Source: Phycisphaerales bacterium | GTDB lineage: Bacteria > Planctomycetota > Phycisphaerae > Phycisphaerales > UBA1924 | Reading direction: 5' to 3' | Length of the DNA stretch: 59,489 bases | NCBI GenBank assembly: GCA_026647565.1 | Contig: JAPKGU010000003.1 | Span: 1 to 59,489 of the forward strand | Shown here: piece by piece, positions 50,301 through 57,884 of the stretch | Numbering within the stretch: the first letter of the stretch is position 1 | Layout of the letters: each line of letters starts with the position of its first letter | Translations under genes and position numbers: made by a program | The notes under the pieces: generated by a model | Databases searched by the model: none | What the model saw: the letters and a program-made list of their open reading frames with translations, nothing else | Told to the model about the DNA's origin: nothing

Positions 50301-53300
50301 CGAGGTCGCTGACGGTGAGCGTGTACGCGCCCGTGTTGATGCTGTCCTGGAAGACCTGCACGTCGTAGGCCTGACCGTTCACCACGGGGAACGTGATCGT
50401 GATCACTCCGGTGCTGGTCGCACGGCCCGCAGCGAGAAGCTGTCCATCAATGGTGTTGACCTCGACGCGCGGCACGACGAGGTTGCCGACCTCTGAGGTG
50501 CGTGCGACGGTGAGGGTGGCGAGGCCCGTCTTCGTGGCGCGGAAGATGAAGAGGTCCGCATCGCCCGTGGTGTTGATCACGCCGCCGATCGAGCCGCTCC
50601 CCGTGACATGGTCCATCGGGATGACCGTGTTGACCGTGGGCCGGGGCGTGCCGTCGGCAAGCTGTCCGAGGAAGTCCGGGTGGTCGTCCTGGAGCGAGGA
50701 ATAGGCGCCAGGCAGGTTCTGGGGGTTTCCGCTGCCGTTGATCAGGAGCTCATAGGAGCCGGCGACCTGGGTCCAATCGATCTCGGAGTTGGCGGCGAGC
50801 ACCCGATCGCCCGCGTTAGCGGGCGCGCCGTTCTTGTAACGCTGGCCGTTCTTGTAACGCTGGCCGTTCTCGACCTGGATGTAGTACGTCTCGCCCTCAA
50901 CGACATTGAAGACGACGCGGGCGTCTCGGCGATGGAATGTGAAGCGAGTGAACGGATTCTCGACATCGCCGGCGAGCGGCTGGATGACGCCGAAGTTCTC
51001 GATGGTCCGATCCACGTCGCCGCTGAGAGCGAGGTTGTCGTCGTTGTACGCGATCTGCTCACGATCGTTGTTGAAGATCCGCAGGGCGCTGTCGAGGATG
51101 CTGTTGTAGAACTCGTTGAAGGCCTCGTCGACCACGACCTCGGGGGGATCGGCGGGATCGGGGAAGACCTCGGCGTTGAAGTAGTTGAGGATGTTCTGGT
51201 GGTGGGCGTTGGCGAGCGAGGTCGTGTTGATCCTGATCTCGAAGGTGCCGGAGTACGGCGCCGTGAAGCTGTACATGTCGGCGTCGTTGAAGTCCGACAG
51301 GCTCGGCAGGCGCGTCTGGCGGTACTCGTCGAACCAGTAGCCGTTCTCGGCGGTGCCGTCGACGAAGAAGCGTGAGTCGTTGAGGCCCCAGCCATAGACG
51401 CTGAGATTGGCGGCGATGACGATGGGGAACGCGTTCAGGACGGGGCTGTACATCCGGTTGTCACCGGTGGCGCCGCTGGGCGTGATGTTGACCGGCCCTT
51501 CGAAATCGTCCGACGGAGCAAGATCAAAGTCCTGGTAGAAGACGCCGCCGTCTGTGTTGAGGGCATCAACTTCAACGACGACAGAGAACTCGCCGACGCC
51601 CGTGCCGTTCACAACGATGTAGTAGGGCTGTCCGGCCCAGACCGAGATGCCGTTGACGTTCTGTCCGAGCAGCCCGGAGAGCTGCGCGATGGCCCCCGGA
51701 TCCGCCTGGGCGGGGTCGTACATGCCCGAGATGCCCTGATCGGGGATCGTCGCGTTGGTGTTCGAATACACCATGACGAAGGCGCCGACACCCTCGACAC
51801 CCGCGGACGGGTCGAATCGCCAGACTTCCATCGACGTATTGAGGAAGCCGGGACCCGGGCTGACCGCGATCTGGACTCGCGTGTTCGGGCGCAGAGAGAT
51901 GCCCTCCGCTTCGTCCTCCATCCAGATCGTCGAATCGACGAAGTCAACCTGGCCCGGATACTGGCCGAGCATGTCGCGGGGCGGCACGAAGACGAAGACG
52001 TCCGTGTCGCCTGCGGTCGCGATGCGTCCGCTGCCGACAGCCGCGATCTTGTGCTCGATCGTGGTGACGTTCTGGTATGGCGTGCCCCACTGGAGCGGCG
52101 AGGCGTTGAGGAAGTCGCCGCGATCGGCGTGGTCGTCCGTGCCGTCGACGGCATCGACGGTTGCATTGGCTGCGACAAGGATTGCGTACGTGGTGCCCGC
52201 CACGGGCGGGGTCGAGGAGAACCCGTCGAAGAGGATGAAGTATCGCTCGCCACCGGTGAGGTTGAGCTGGATCTCGCTGTTGACGCCGGCGGAGTTGTCG
52301 TTGAAGGCGAGCTGCGTGCCGCTGCTGTTGAACAGACGGATCGCCGGATCTTCGACGGGAGTGAAGCCGACGCCGAGTGCCTGGATCACCGCGCGGCCGG
52401 AGGCAACGGCGGTGAAGCTGTACACGTGCCCCTGGGACGACAGGGCGCCGCCCGTGTTTCCCTGCCTGGTGAGCGGGTCGAGCGCGATGTTGGTGCTGGA
52501 GAACTGGGAGTGGAGAGAGTAGTTGCCGCTGGCCGGGCGTCCGGATGCGAACTCGTCGCTGCGCACGCGGACGTAGTAGACGGAGCTTGGCGCGGCCTTG
52601 AACCACGCGGCGGCGTTGCTGTCGATGCCGGTGTTGCTGTCGGTTCGGAAGAGGGTGCCTTGCGCGTCGAAGATCTCGATTCTCGTGTCGAGCGTCCCCG
52701 CGTCTGCTTCGGCGTTGAGGAACGCGAGCGAATCGAACGCGGCGTTCGAGGTCGTGGCAATGCGGTAAACGTGGTCGGCGCCGCGGCGGGGCAGGTTCCC
52801 GTTGGTGATGACCTCTCCGCCGGTGTCTGTCGGGGTGATGCCCGTCGCAAGGGTGTCGACGCGGAGGGTGTAGTTCCCGATGGTCGAGGACTCGCCCCGC
52901 ACGCGGATGTAGTAGGTGGTGGTTGAGGTCGGCGAAACGAATCCGACCCACGCGTCGGTCGGGGTTCCGGCCGTGAGGGTGCCGTTGCCCGTGGCAGAGA
53001 GGGTGGCGCCATTGGCGCCGACAGCCGGAACAGCGAAGCCCGGCGTGGCGGTGCTCTCGACGTACAGGTCCACCCGAGTGTTGAGCGAGCTGCCGGCGGA
53101 TGTCATCGCGTCGGCGAGAACAGTGACGAAGTTCGACGACGTGGTCTGGAAGCTGAACCAGCCCTCGTCCGAGGTGGAGTCGATCGTGTCGGCAAGGTTG
53201 ACGACGCCGCTAACGAGGGTGAGCGCGGTCGCGGTGCTCGTGTCAGGGAACGCGAGCATCTGCCTTCGTTCGAGGTGCTCGATCGAGGGCACGCTGCCGG

Positions 53301-53379
53301 CGGTCCTCGCCAGTTGCGCCGCTCCGCTCGTGCCCGAGATCCGACGACCGATCGCTGCACGGATTCTGCCAAAGTTCAT
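47332..53379 (-). CDS. Giant secreted surface protein with tandem PPC-like domains
   Basis: A 2015-residue exported protein. The N-terminus lacks an ordinary signal peptide but has basic residues and 'SIEHLERRQMLAF' (about 32-44), a variant of the LEPR-xLL motif of large planctomycete exported proteins. Many beta domains of the bacterial pre-peptidase C-terminal (PPC) type follow, each with a core like 'GDADLFIF/SDLFSFEA' and often preceded by 'DDHAD/DDHPN' linkers rich in Asp, likely calcium-binding. After about residue 1540 there are Ig-like repeats beginning 'YYPEGFSNNRIREVVSISN'. No protease domain is seen, so it is probably structural or adhesive. ATG 53379 has GGAG 6 nt upstream; upstream in-frame codons are low-complexity. 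Confidence 0.85.
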   Translation of the reverse strand: MNFGRIRAAIGRRISGTSGAAQLARTAGSVPSIEHLERRQMLAFPDTSTATALTLVSGVVNLADTIDSTSDEGWFSFQTTSSNFVTVLADAMTSAGSSLNTRVDLYVESTATPGFAVPAVGANGATLSATGNGTLTAGTPTDAWVGFVSPTSTTTYYIRVRGESSTIGNYTLRVDTLATGITPTDTGGEVITNGNLPRRGADHVYRIATTSNAAFDSLAFLNAEADAGTLDTRIEIFDAQGTLFRTDSNTGIDSNAAAWFKAAPSSVYYVRVRSDEFASGRPASGNYSLHSQFSSTNIALDPLTRQGNTGGALSSQGHVYSFTAVASGRAVIQALGVGFTPVEDPAIRLFNSSGTQLAFNDNSAGVNSEIQLNLTGGERYFILFDGFSSTPPVAGTTYAILVAANATVDAVDGTDDHADRGDFLNASPLQWGTPYQNVTTIEHKIAAVGSGRIATAGDTDVFVFVPPRDMLGQYPGQVDFVDSTIWMEDEAEGISLRPNTRVQIAVSPGPGFLNTSMEVWRFDPSAGVEGVGAFVMVYSNTNATIPDQGISGMYDPAQADPGAIAQLSGLLGQNVNGISVWAGQPYYIVVNGTGVGEFSVVVEVDALNTDGGVFYQDFDLAPSDDFEGPVNITPSGATGDNRMYSPVLNAFPIVIAANLSVYGWGLNDSRFFVDGTAENGYWFDEYRQTRLPSLSDFNDADMYSFTAPYSGTFEIRINTTSLANAHHQNILNYFNAEVFPDPADPPEVVVDEAFNEFYNSILDSALRIFNNDREQIAYNDDNLALSGDVDRTIENFGVIQPLAGDVENPFTRFTFHRRDARVVFNVVEGETYYIQVENGQRYKNGQRYKNGAPANAGDRVLAANSEIDWTQVAGSYELLINGSGNPQNLPGAYSSLQDDHPDFLGQLADGTPRPTVNTVIPMDHVTGSGSIGGVINTTGDADLFIFRATKTGLATLTVARTSEVGNLVVPRVEVNTIDGQLLAAGRATSTGVITITFPVVNGQAYDVQVFQDSINTGAYTLTVSDLAYPDDFADKGDFGNAHAFPLQDFLGGGSVSGSIEEIGDSDLFSFEAFTSQTFTINLTATSTTLNPVLEVYEVAEDPVGNPFIRRIGLNDNISGSNLNSRLVIGVNSPRTSGASGNTYNTYYILVRGANGNLDAGNYNLDISFPPSDDHADVDEFPLASAIDPDSATGQAEASGIIELDGDSDLFYFVSPASGTSTVNVSVGGSSSLLQRVRIFDDTFTLVASNQDLNPTDVTFDTLRGKSYYILVDASPSAGSSEATGAYSIALVAPAIDDHPNIGEFDRATLITLAASTGDGGIGGTSFGDPANPLISPANDTDLFTFFSVASGTIVLTVTPYSDTAVGIGPRVRVFDASGTLIGGLDSSASTGLQTVTLNIPATAAGQQFYVLVSAITPVDINTVATGQYALSLNGPPGVAPPPPDPSVVDFENPIEVTLDGRADATINSSISVANERDLYRFVAPAKGDIYVQLLTPLGSRLSLSLTVLNAANELVSSQIAFDAGGLPGVASSVVVPRSLVSEGQEFWIIVDGIGTGTGAYTLKIDASPEMYALYYPEGFSNNRIREVVSISNGGTVDANYTVILRYNDGLETVVRSGTIGAGRRGGVTISNGSLGAAGVRRGVPYSIVIESDAPLGATLAHYDFEQSTGDSFTDAPSGTWTFARVERNPGNVADALTVYNPNPFDVTLTLTAHTSTGTVVLTKVVGANRRGGWNIGATSALPVGVFGVTLTSRATSSANDAAFIGVVAGLAHYDVARGGAYGVLGQTGQGSTVGAIPTLTNGSGVSSEVALYNPGDLPTTVVITGQYVNASLPTLSRSIDIPARSTLVFSAEALGLIADQAIGLVYRSTYAIVVLAAEYQKGEANAAPAFTDVGTRYFFGDAFINKTSAGVNYFETLSFYNPASRSNTITVRLLFTTGEVSTFTVPINAQGFAQVNLHERPEILDRTTNLNYFSIDLSAPTQFGVQFTHYDLFLGGGYSQSGAPLGLLTPLSRIS
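50831..50866. repeat. Perfect 18-bp tandem duplication inside the giant surface gene
   Basis: TTCTTGTAACGCTGGCCG occurs twice head to tail, giving the repeated peptide 'GQRYKN' within a PPC-like domain. The copies are identical at every base, so the event is recent or under correction. Confidence 0.9.
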
Positions 53380-53762
53380 GCCCGGCTCCATCTGCCTCGC
53401 GGCGACACGCCCGCCCTGCCCGAAGGAAGCGACACCCAACGCGGCCTCACGCCCCCACGCGGCCACACTGTGCGTCGTGCCCGGCGATCGAGTGACCCCT
53501 GCGCGGTCCTCGTTGCGAGGACCAGTCACCGACCGCCCTGCGCTGGCTCTGCTGCCAGCGAACGCCCCCCAGCATACCACACCTTGTCCCCCGCCGTCCA
53601 GCGCGGATCCGGGCATTTCCCTGCCCAAACCCTACCGGTGCTGGGATGTGGTGCGGCGACCCCGGTCCAGCTTACCACACTTTCGAGCGAAGGTCTCCAG
53701 AGGTTGCCGGTCGGCGACGAGTTCAGGGCGAACACCCCCCGGATAGCCCCCCCGGGAGCGGA
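53380..53762 (-). other. 383-bp upstream region of the giant surface gene
   Basis: No gene is supported. It contains two near-identical 17-mers, CCAGCATACCACACCTT (53569-53585) and CCAGCTTACCACACTTT (53667-53683), differing at two positions. Read on the minus strand they contain TATGCT and TAAGCT, possible -10 hexamers within a shared GTGTGGTA context. They may be tandem promoters or a repeated operator. Confidence 0.5.
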
Positions 53763-54458
53763 TCAGATGTTCGCCATGGCGTAGCGCACGGCACCCTCGG
53801 CGAGGATGTCGGCCGCGTCGTAGACCGGCAGTCCGGCGTTCTCCGGGGTGACCAAGAGAGGGGCTTCGGAGCAGCCGAGGATCACGCCCTCGCAGCCGCG
53901 TTCGGCGAGGTGCCCGATGACACCCAGGACCGCCCTCTGGGACTCGATCCGGAACTTGCCATAGATCAACTCGCCGAAAATGATCTCGTCGAGAAGGTCG
54001 GCTTCGCTCGGCTCAGGTGGCAGGACCTGTATGCCCCGGATCGCGAGATGGGTCTGGTATGTGGATCCGTACGTGACCATTCTGGTCCCGATTAACCCGA
54101 TCTTTTTCCTACCATCGCGTTCAACGGCCCTCGCGACCAAGTCGGTCATGGTGATCCAGGGGATGCGCGAGCCGACCTCCGCCAGGTGGACGCCGTGCTG
54201 AACGGCGTTGTCGGGCGTGAGCACAAACTGCGCTCCACACCCGGCCAGGATGTCGGCCGAGCGACGGAGGAGATAGCCGACGGAGTGCCAGTCATCGGCT
54301 CGGATGGCGTCGATGTAGTGAGCGAGCGGCTCGTTGTGCATGGAGACGCGCGGATGCTCGTGCGGCGGGAGCAGTTTGGAGGCCTGGCGTGAGATCGCCC
54401 GGACGGCGAGCGCTGCCCCTTCCGGGCTGACGGCGACGATTCCGATGTGCTTGGTCAC
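53763..54458 (-). CDS. Aspartate/glutamate racemase family protein
   Basis: A 231-residue cytosolic PLP-independent racemase fold protein. 'IGLIGTRMVTYGSTYQ' and 'GCEGVILGCSEAPLLV' (catalytic Cys196) are clear family segments. The first catalytic position, normally Cys in 'CNT', is Thr81 in 'FVLTPDNAVQH'. A Thr/Cys pair is also reported for the E. coli YgeA-type L-Asp/Glu-specific racemase, so activity is possible, with a bias toward L-substrates (from memory). The GTG 54458 start has AAGGGG 6 nt upstream. It is a single gene, divergent from the zinc-ribbon protein at 54642. It could serve wall or D-amino-acid metabolism; context does not decide. Confidence 0.8.
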   Translation of the reverse strand: MTKHIGIVAVSPEGAALAVRAISRQASKLLPPHEHPRVSMHNEPLAHYIDAIRADDWHSVGYLLRRSADILAGCGAQFVLTPDNAVQHGVHLAEVGSRIPWITMTDLVARAVERDGRKKIGLIGTRMVTYGSTYQTHLAIRGIQVLPPEPSEADLLDEIIFGELIYGKFRIESQRAVLGVIGHLAERGCEGVILGCSEAPLLVTPENAGLPVYDAADILAEGAVRYAMANI

Positions 54459-54641
54459 GCGCGACCCCTTGCAAAGCGCGGCGGCGGAGTGCGGCGTCGC
54501 ACCCGGCGAAGCGTAGTCGAATCATCGCTCGGAAGTGTTGACGGGCGCCTACCAATCAACCGAATCAGGAGGACGATTCGTCGGCCATGGCGGGGCGCGG
54601 CCGACCGGTCCATCACCGACGCACCGAGCCGATTGGCGACC

Positions 54642-55577
54642 ATGAAAGACACCCCCTACGCGCCTGCTCCGCCTGCCGAACCACGATGCCTGGTCTGCGG
54701 CTATGACCTGGCTGGACTTGACGTCCTTGGCGTGTGCCCGGAATGCGCGACGCCGATCGAGCGATCGATGAGGGGCAACCTGCTTCGTTACGCGTCGACC
54801 GGTTATGTTCGGACACTTCGCCGCGGGGCGATGCTCGTGTTCGTTGCTTGGCTCATCGCGGTGTTCGGCGACCTCGTCGCGGGCGTCTTTTTGGTTGCGC
54901 TTCGAATGCTCGGCGTCGCATCGATCGCGACTGTCGATGCGATCTTTGACATCGCGAAGGTCGCAGCGATGCTCCTGGGTTGGTGGCTGCTGTCGTCGCC
55001 GGATCCCGCGTTCGTCGGCGTGGACGATTCGAAGGACTGGCGGGTGCGGCTCCGTTGGACGCTTCCGTTCGCCTCGGTGCTCATTCTCGCGGAGACGACG
55101 CTTCCTTACGTCATCGGATCCTCGCTGGCGAAGACAACCACCATCGGGCAGGGCGCGGTGGTGATCAGTATCTCGGCTCGCGAGTTGTTTGAGACACTGG
55201 CGCACATGATGCACGGGATCGTTGTCTACATGGGCCTGAAGTACATGGCGGCGCTTTCGTTGCGGTTCCCCAGCCCGAAGATTCGGAAGGAGTCGAACGA
55301 CGCCGCGGCGTGCATGATGATCATCCTCGCCTGCGGCGTGGTGATGGTGGTCTTCGGCCTCGCGGGTCGCGTGGTCGGCCCCCTGGGCGTCGTCGCGGTG
55401 ATCGCGGCGGGCGGGGCGGGCATCACGGCCCTCATCTGGCTTGTCCTTTTCCTGATCGTGGTGGGGCGGCTTCAGAGCGAACTCGGGCGAACGTTGCTCG
55501 TGATGGAGCGTGCGTCGACGCCCCGGATCGATGCCGATCCGGATGCGCGGGTCAATCCACCCGCTTCGCCGATGTGA
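54642..55577 (+). CDS. Zinc-ribbon membrane protein of unknown function
   Basis: A 311-residue protein. The N-terminus has a four-cysteine zinc ribbon 'CLVCGYDLAGLDVLGVCPEC' (residues 16-35), a pattern very common in planctomycete membrane proteins. It is followed by about six membrane helices, for example 'GAMLVFVAWLIAVFGDLVAGVFLVAL' and 'VVAVIAAGGAGITALIWLVLFLIVV', and a short acidic cytoplasmic tail. I recognise no transport or enzyme motif. The start at 54642 is chosen because it is the first ATG before the ribbon; the 180 bp of open frame upstream are not protein-like. Its last 26 bp overlap the end of mnmA on the other strand. Confidence 0.7.
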   Translation: MKDTPYAPAPPAEPRCLVCGYDLAGLDVLGVCPECATPIERSMRGNLLRYASTGYVRTLRRGAMLVFVAWLIAVFGDLVAGVFLVALRMLGVASIATVDAIFDIAKVAAMLLGWWLLSSPDPAFVGVDDSKDWRVRLRWTLPFASVLILAETTLPYVIGSSLAKTTTIGQGAVVISISARELFETLAHMMHGIVVYMGLKYMAALSLRFPSPKIRKESNDAAACMMIILACGVVMVVFGLAGRVVGPLGVVAVIAAGGAGITALIWLVLFLIVVGRLQSELGRTLLVMERASTPRIDADPDARVNPPASPM

Positions 55578-56763
55578 TCCATCCGCCCCCAATCACCCAG
55601 TTCGGATCGTCGGAGTCATAGAGCACGACGGCCTGGCCCGGGGCGACGGCCCGTTGCGGCTCGTCGAACAGCACCTCAAACGTGCCGGCTCGGCCGGAGG
55701 GCGTTGGAACGCATTCGTCGGAGCGGAGGGGGCGGACGCACGCGGAGGTGGCGGCGCCATTCGATCGATACCGCACGAGACAAGGGCGATCATCGCCGAT
55801 CGTTGGCGGCTCGATCAGCCAGTTGGCTTCCGATGCAACGACCGAAGTGACGGCGAGGGCTTCGGGTGGCCCGATGCGGACGGTGTTCGTGGCCGCGTCG
55901 CGCTCGAGGACGTACGCCGGCGCGCCGAGGGCGAGTCCGACGCCTCGACGCTGGCCGATGGTGAACCGGTGCTGTCCGTGGTGGGTGCCGACGACGTGTC
56001 CGCGCTGATCGACGACTGGGCCGGGCCTCGACTGTTCAGGCGCGACGCGTTCCACGAGTCCGGCGTAGTCGTTGTCGGGTACGAAGCAGATTTCCTGGGA
56101 GTCGGGCTTGTCGAAGACAGGGAGGCCGAGCTCGCGCGCAAGCTCTCGCACGCGGGCCTTCTCCATGTCGCCGATCGGAAGGAGCATCGAACCAAGCCTC
56201 TCGCGCGGAGCGCCGAACAGCACGTAACTCTGGTCCTTGGAATGGTCGATGCCTCGGAGCAGTCGCGTCTGGCCTCGCGAGCGATCGATCCGCGCGTAGT
56301 GCCCCGATGCGACCGACGTCGCACCGATCTGAACCGCGTATTCGTGCAGCTTGCCGAACTTCAGCCAGTCGTTGCAACGCACGCACGGGTTGGGCGTGCG
56401 CCCACGGACATACTCGTCCACGAAGTATGAGATCACCCGCCCGAAGTCCCGCTTGAAGTTCACAACGTAAAAGGGAATGCCAAGCTCCGCGGCGACCTGG
56501 CGCGCGTCCGCGGCGTCGTTGATGGAGCAGCAGCCCTGGTGCCCCACCTTCACCCCCCCACCGGCGGGTCGGGACGTCGGTCCGGCCTCTTCGATCCGGC
56601 AGGCGTCGTCCCGGCTCACGGCATCGAGCGTCTCGCCGGGAGATCCGAGGCGCATGAAGCAACCGACGACGTCGTATCCCGCGCGAAGCAGCAATGCCGC
56701 GGCGACCGAGGAATCGACGCCGCCCGACATGGCGAGAAGGACCTTTTCGCGCCGAGGAGCCAC
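55552..56763 (-). CDS. mnmA: tRNA-specific 2-thiouridylase MnmA
   Basis: Predicted 403-residue cytosolic enzyme that adds sulfur to U34 of tRNA-Lys, -Glu and -Gln, using ATP and a persulfide relay. The PP-loop is 'LLAMSGGVDSSVAAALL'. The catalytic cysteine pair lies in 'TPNPCVRCNDWLKFG' and 'SQEICFVPD', and 'FTIGQRRGVGLALG' starts the C-terminal beta-barrel. An insert of about 30 residues with 'CRIEEAGPTSRPAGGG' follows the first motif, longer than in E. coli. GTG 56763 is supported by a TACGAT box 6 nt upstream. The 3' end overlaps the zinc-ribbon gene. Confidence 0.94.
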   Translation of the reverse strand: MAPRREKVLLAMSGGVDSSVAAALLLRAGYDVVGCFMRLGSPGETLDAVSRDDACRIEEAGPTSRPAGGGVKVGHQGCCSINDAADARQVAAELGIPFYVVNFKRDFGRVISYFVDEYVRGRTPNPCVRCNDWLKFGKLHEYAVQIGATSVASGHYARIDRSRGQTRLLRGIDHSKDQSYVLFGAPRERLGSMLLPIGDMEKARVRELARELGLPVFDKPDSQEICFVPDNDYAGLVERVAPEQSRPGPVVDQRGHVVGTHHGQHRFTIGQRRGVGLALGAPAYVLERDAATNTVRIGPPEALAVTSVVASEANWLIEPPTIGDDRPCLVRYRSNGAATSACVRPLRSDECVPTPSGRAGTFEVLFDEPQRAVAPGQAVVLYDSDDPNWVIGGGWITSAKRVD

Positions 56764-56769
56764 GCGAGG

Positions 56770-56775
56770 ATCGTA
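56770..56775 (-). promoter_or_regulatory. -10-like TACGAT box of mnmA
   Basis: On the minus strand TACGAT ends 6 nt before GTG 56763, with no Shine-Dalgarno. It lies in the 42-bp gap after the zinc-ribbon gene upstream. Confidence 0.5.
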
Positions 56776-56805
56776 GTTGGTCTCGATGGGATGCGAGGGG
56801 GCGAA

Positions 56806-57834
56806 TCAGGACGTGGGGCGGCGCGGCGCGGATCGTGCCGCGGCGCCTTGGGATGGCTGGCGAGCGGGCTTGTGCGGGCGGGGCGGCCCGATCGGACTGA
56901 CGGGCGCGGGCGCCGGGAATCGATCCTTCTCCCGCTGCTCACGCTCGATGCGTCGTCTCTCCCGATCGGTCGCCTCGTCGTTGTACCTGATCGCCCAGAG
57001 CATCATCGCACCGATCTGTCCGAGCGAGATCAGGATGATGAGCCATCCGATTCCCCACCCGAGGACGCCGAGCAGGCCGAAGACGCCCGCGCCTGCGGTG
57101 GCGGTCCCGGACCGGATCCAGAACATCAGGCCGTGCATTCCGTAGGCCCAGAGGAGGCAGGCGATGGCAGCCCGCGTGCGCCACACGATCGCGTGATCGG
57201 CGCATGCGAGGGCCAGGTTCGAGATCGTCCAGGCGAGCGGCAGGTAGGACGCCCACACCAAAGCGTTCAGCACGACGGTCGCGACCTGCCAGGGCGCGGG
57301 ATTGAACGGCGCGCCTGCCGCATTCGCGGATGCGGACGCGATCTCGGACGCCACCACGCACAGGGGATGAGCAGGCACGGCAAGGGCGAGCACTCGTGCG
57401 GTCCATCGTGAGAGAAACTCGAGGATGGACAGCCACGCCAACTCGGGCTTTCCGGGTCGCGGCAGGGTGACAAGCACCACGCCGACGAGCCACAGGAGCC
57501 CGATGCAGGCGAGGGCGGCACTGGACCACATCAGCGACGCTCGCCCGAGCGCGAGACCGAGCGCGAGCAGGTACTTCAGGACGACGACACCGATGAGGAT
57601 GAAACACCCGGCGGCCAGGGCCTGAACGTGTCCGCGTGGGGCTTCGAGCAGCTCCGGCGTGGCTTCGTTCGCGGAAGCACGGGCGCGGATCGGTGTTCCG
57701 CATTCGGGACAGACGCCGCCGGGCGTCAGTCCCTTCAGGTTGTACCCGCACGAACCGCACGGACGATCGTTCTCGAGGGTGTTCAGCCCACCCGGCGATC
57801 GAGTTCCCAGCCGTGGATCGGGTGCTCTGGGCAT
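56806..57834 (-). CDS. Zinc-ribbon membrane protein, paralogue of the one at 54642
   Basis: A 342-residue protein with N-terminal ribbon 'CGSCGYNLKGLTPGGVCPEC' (about residues 26-45), then six or seven membrane helices (for example 'GCFILIGVVVLKYLLALGLAL', 'AALACIGLLWLVGVVLVTL', 'GWLIILISLGQIGAMML') and a basic Pro/Arg-rich tail of about 60 residues. Architecture matches the gene at 54642, though helices differ in sequence. Function is unknown; the ribbon could bind nucleic acid or protein partners at the membrane. ATG 57834 has a TACACT box 6 nt upstream. Confidence 0.7.
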   Translation of the reverse strand: MPRAPDPRLGTRSPGGLNTLENDRPCGSCGYNLKGLTPGGVCPECGTPIRARASANEATPELLEAPRGHVQALAAGCFILIGVVVLKYLLALGLALGRASLMWSSAALACIGLLWLVGVVLVTLPRPGKPELAWLSILEFLSRWTARVLALAVPAHPLCVVASEIASASANAAGAPFNPAPWQVATVVLNALVWASYLPLAWTISNLALACADHAIVWRTRAAIACLLWAYGMHGLMFWIRSGTATAGAGVFGLLGVLGWGIGWLIILISLGQIGAMMLWAIRYNDEATDRERRRIEREQREKDRFPAPAPVSPIGPPRPHKPARQPSQGAAARSAPRRPTS

Positions 57835-57840
57835 CCTGGC

Positions 57841-57846
57841 AGTGTA
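57841..57846 (-). promoter_or_regulatory. -10-like TACACT box of the zinc-ribbon gene
   Basis: On the minus strand TACACT ends 6 nt before ATG 57834, in the 50-bp gap after purQ. No Shine-Dalgarno is present. Confidence 0.5.
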
Positions 57847-57884
57847 ACAAGAATGGGCGGAAAGTCCGGGCCTCAGATTCTCGC

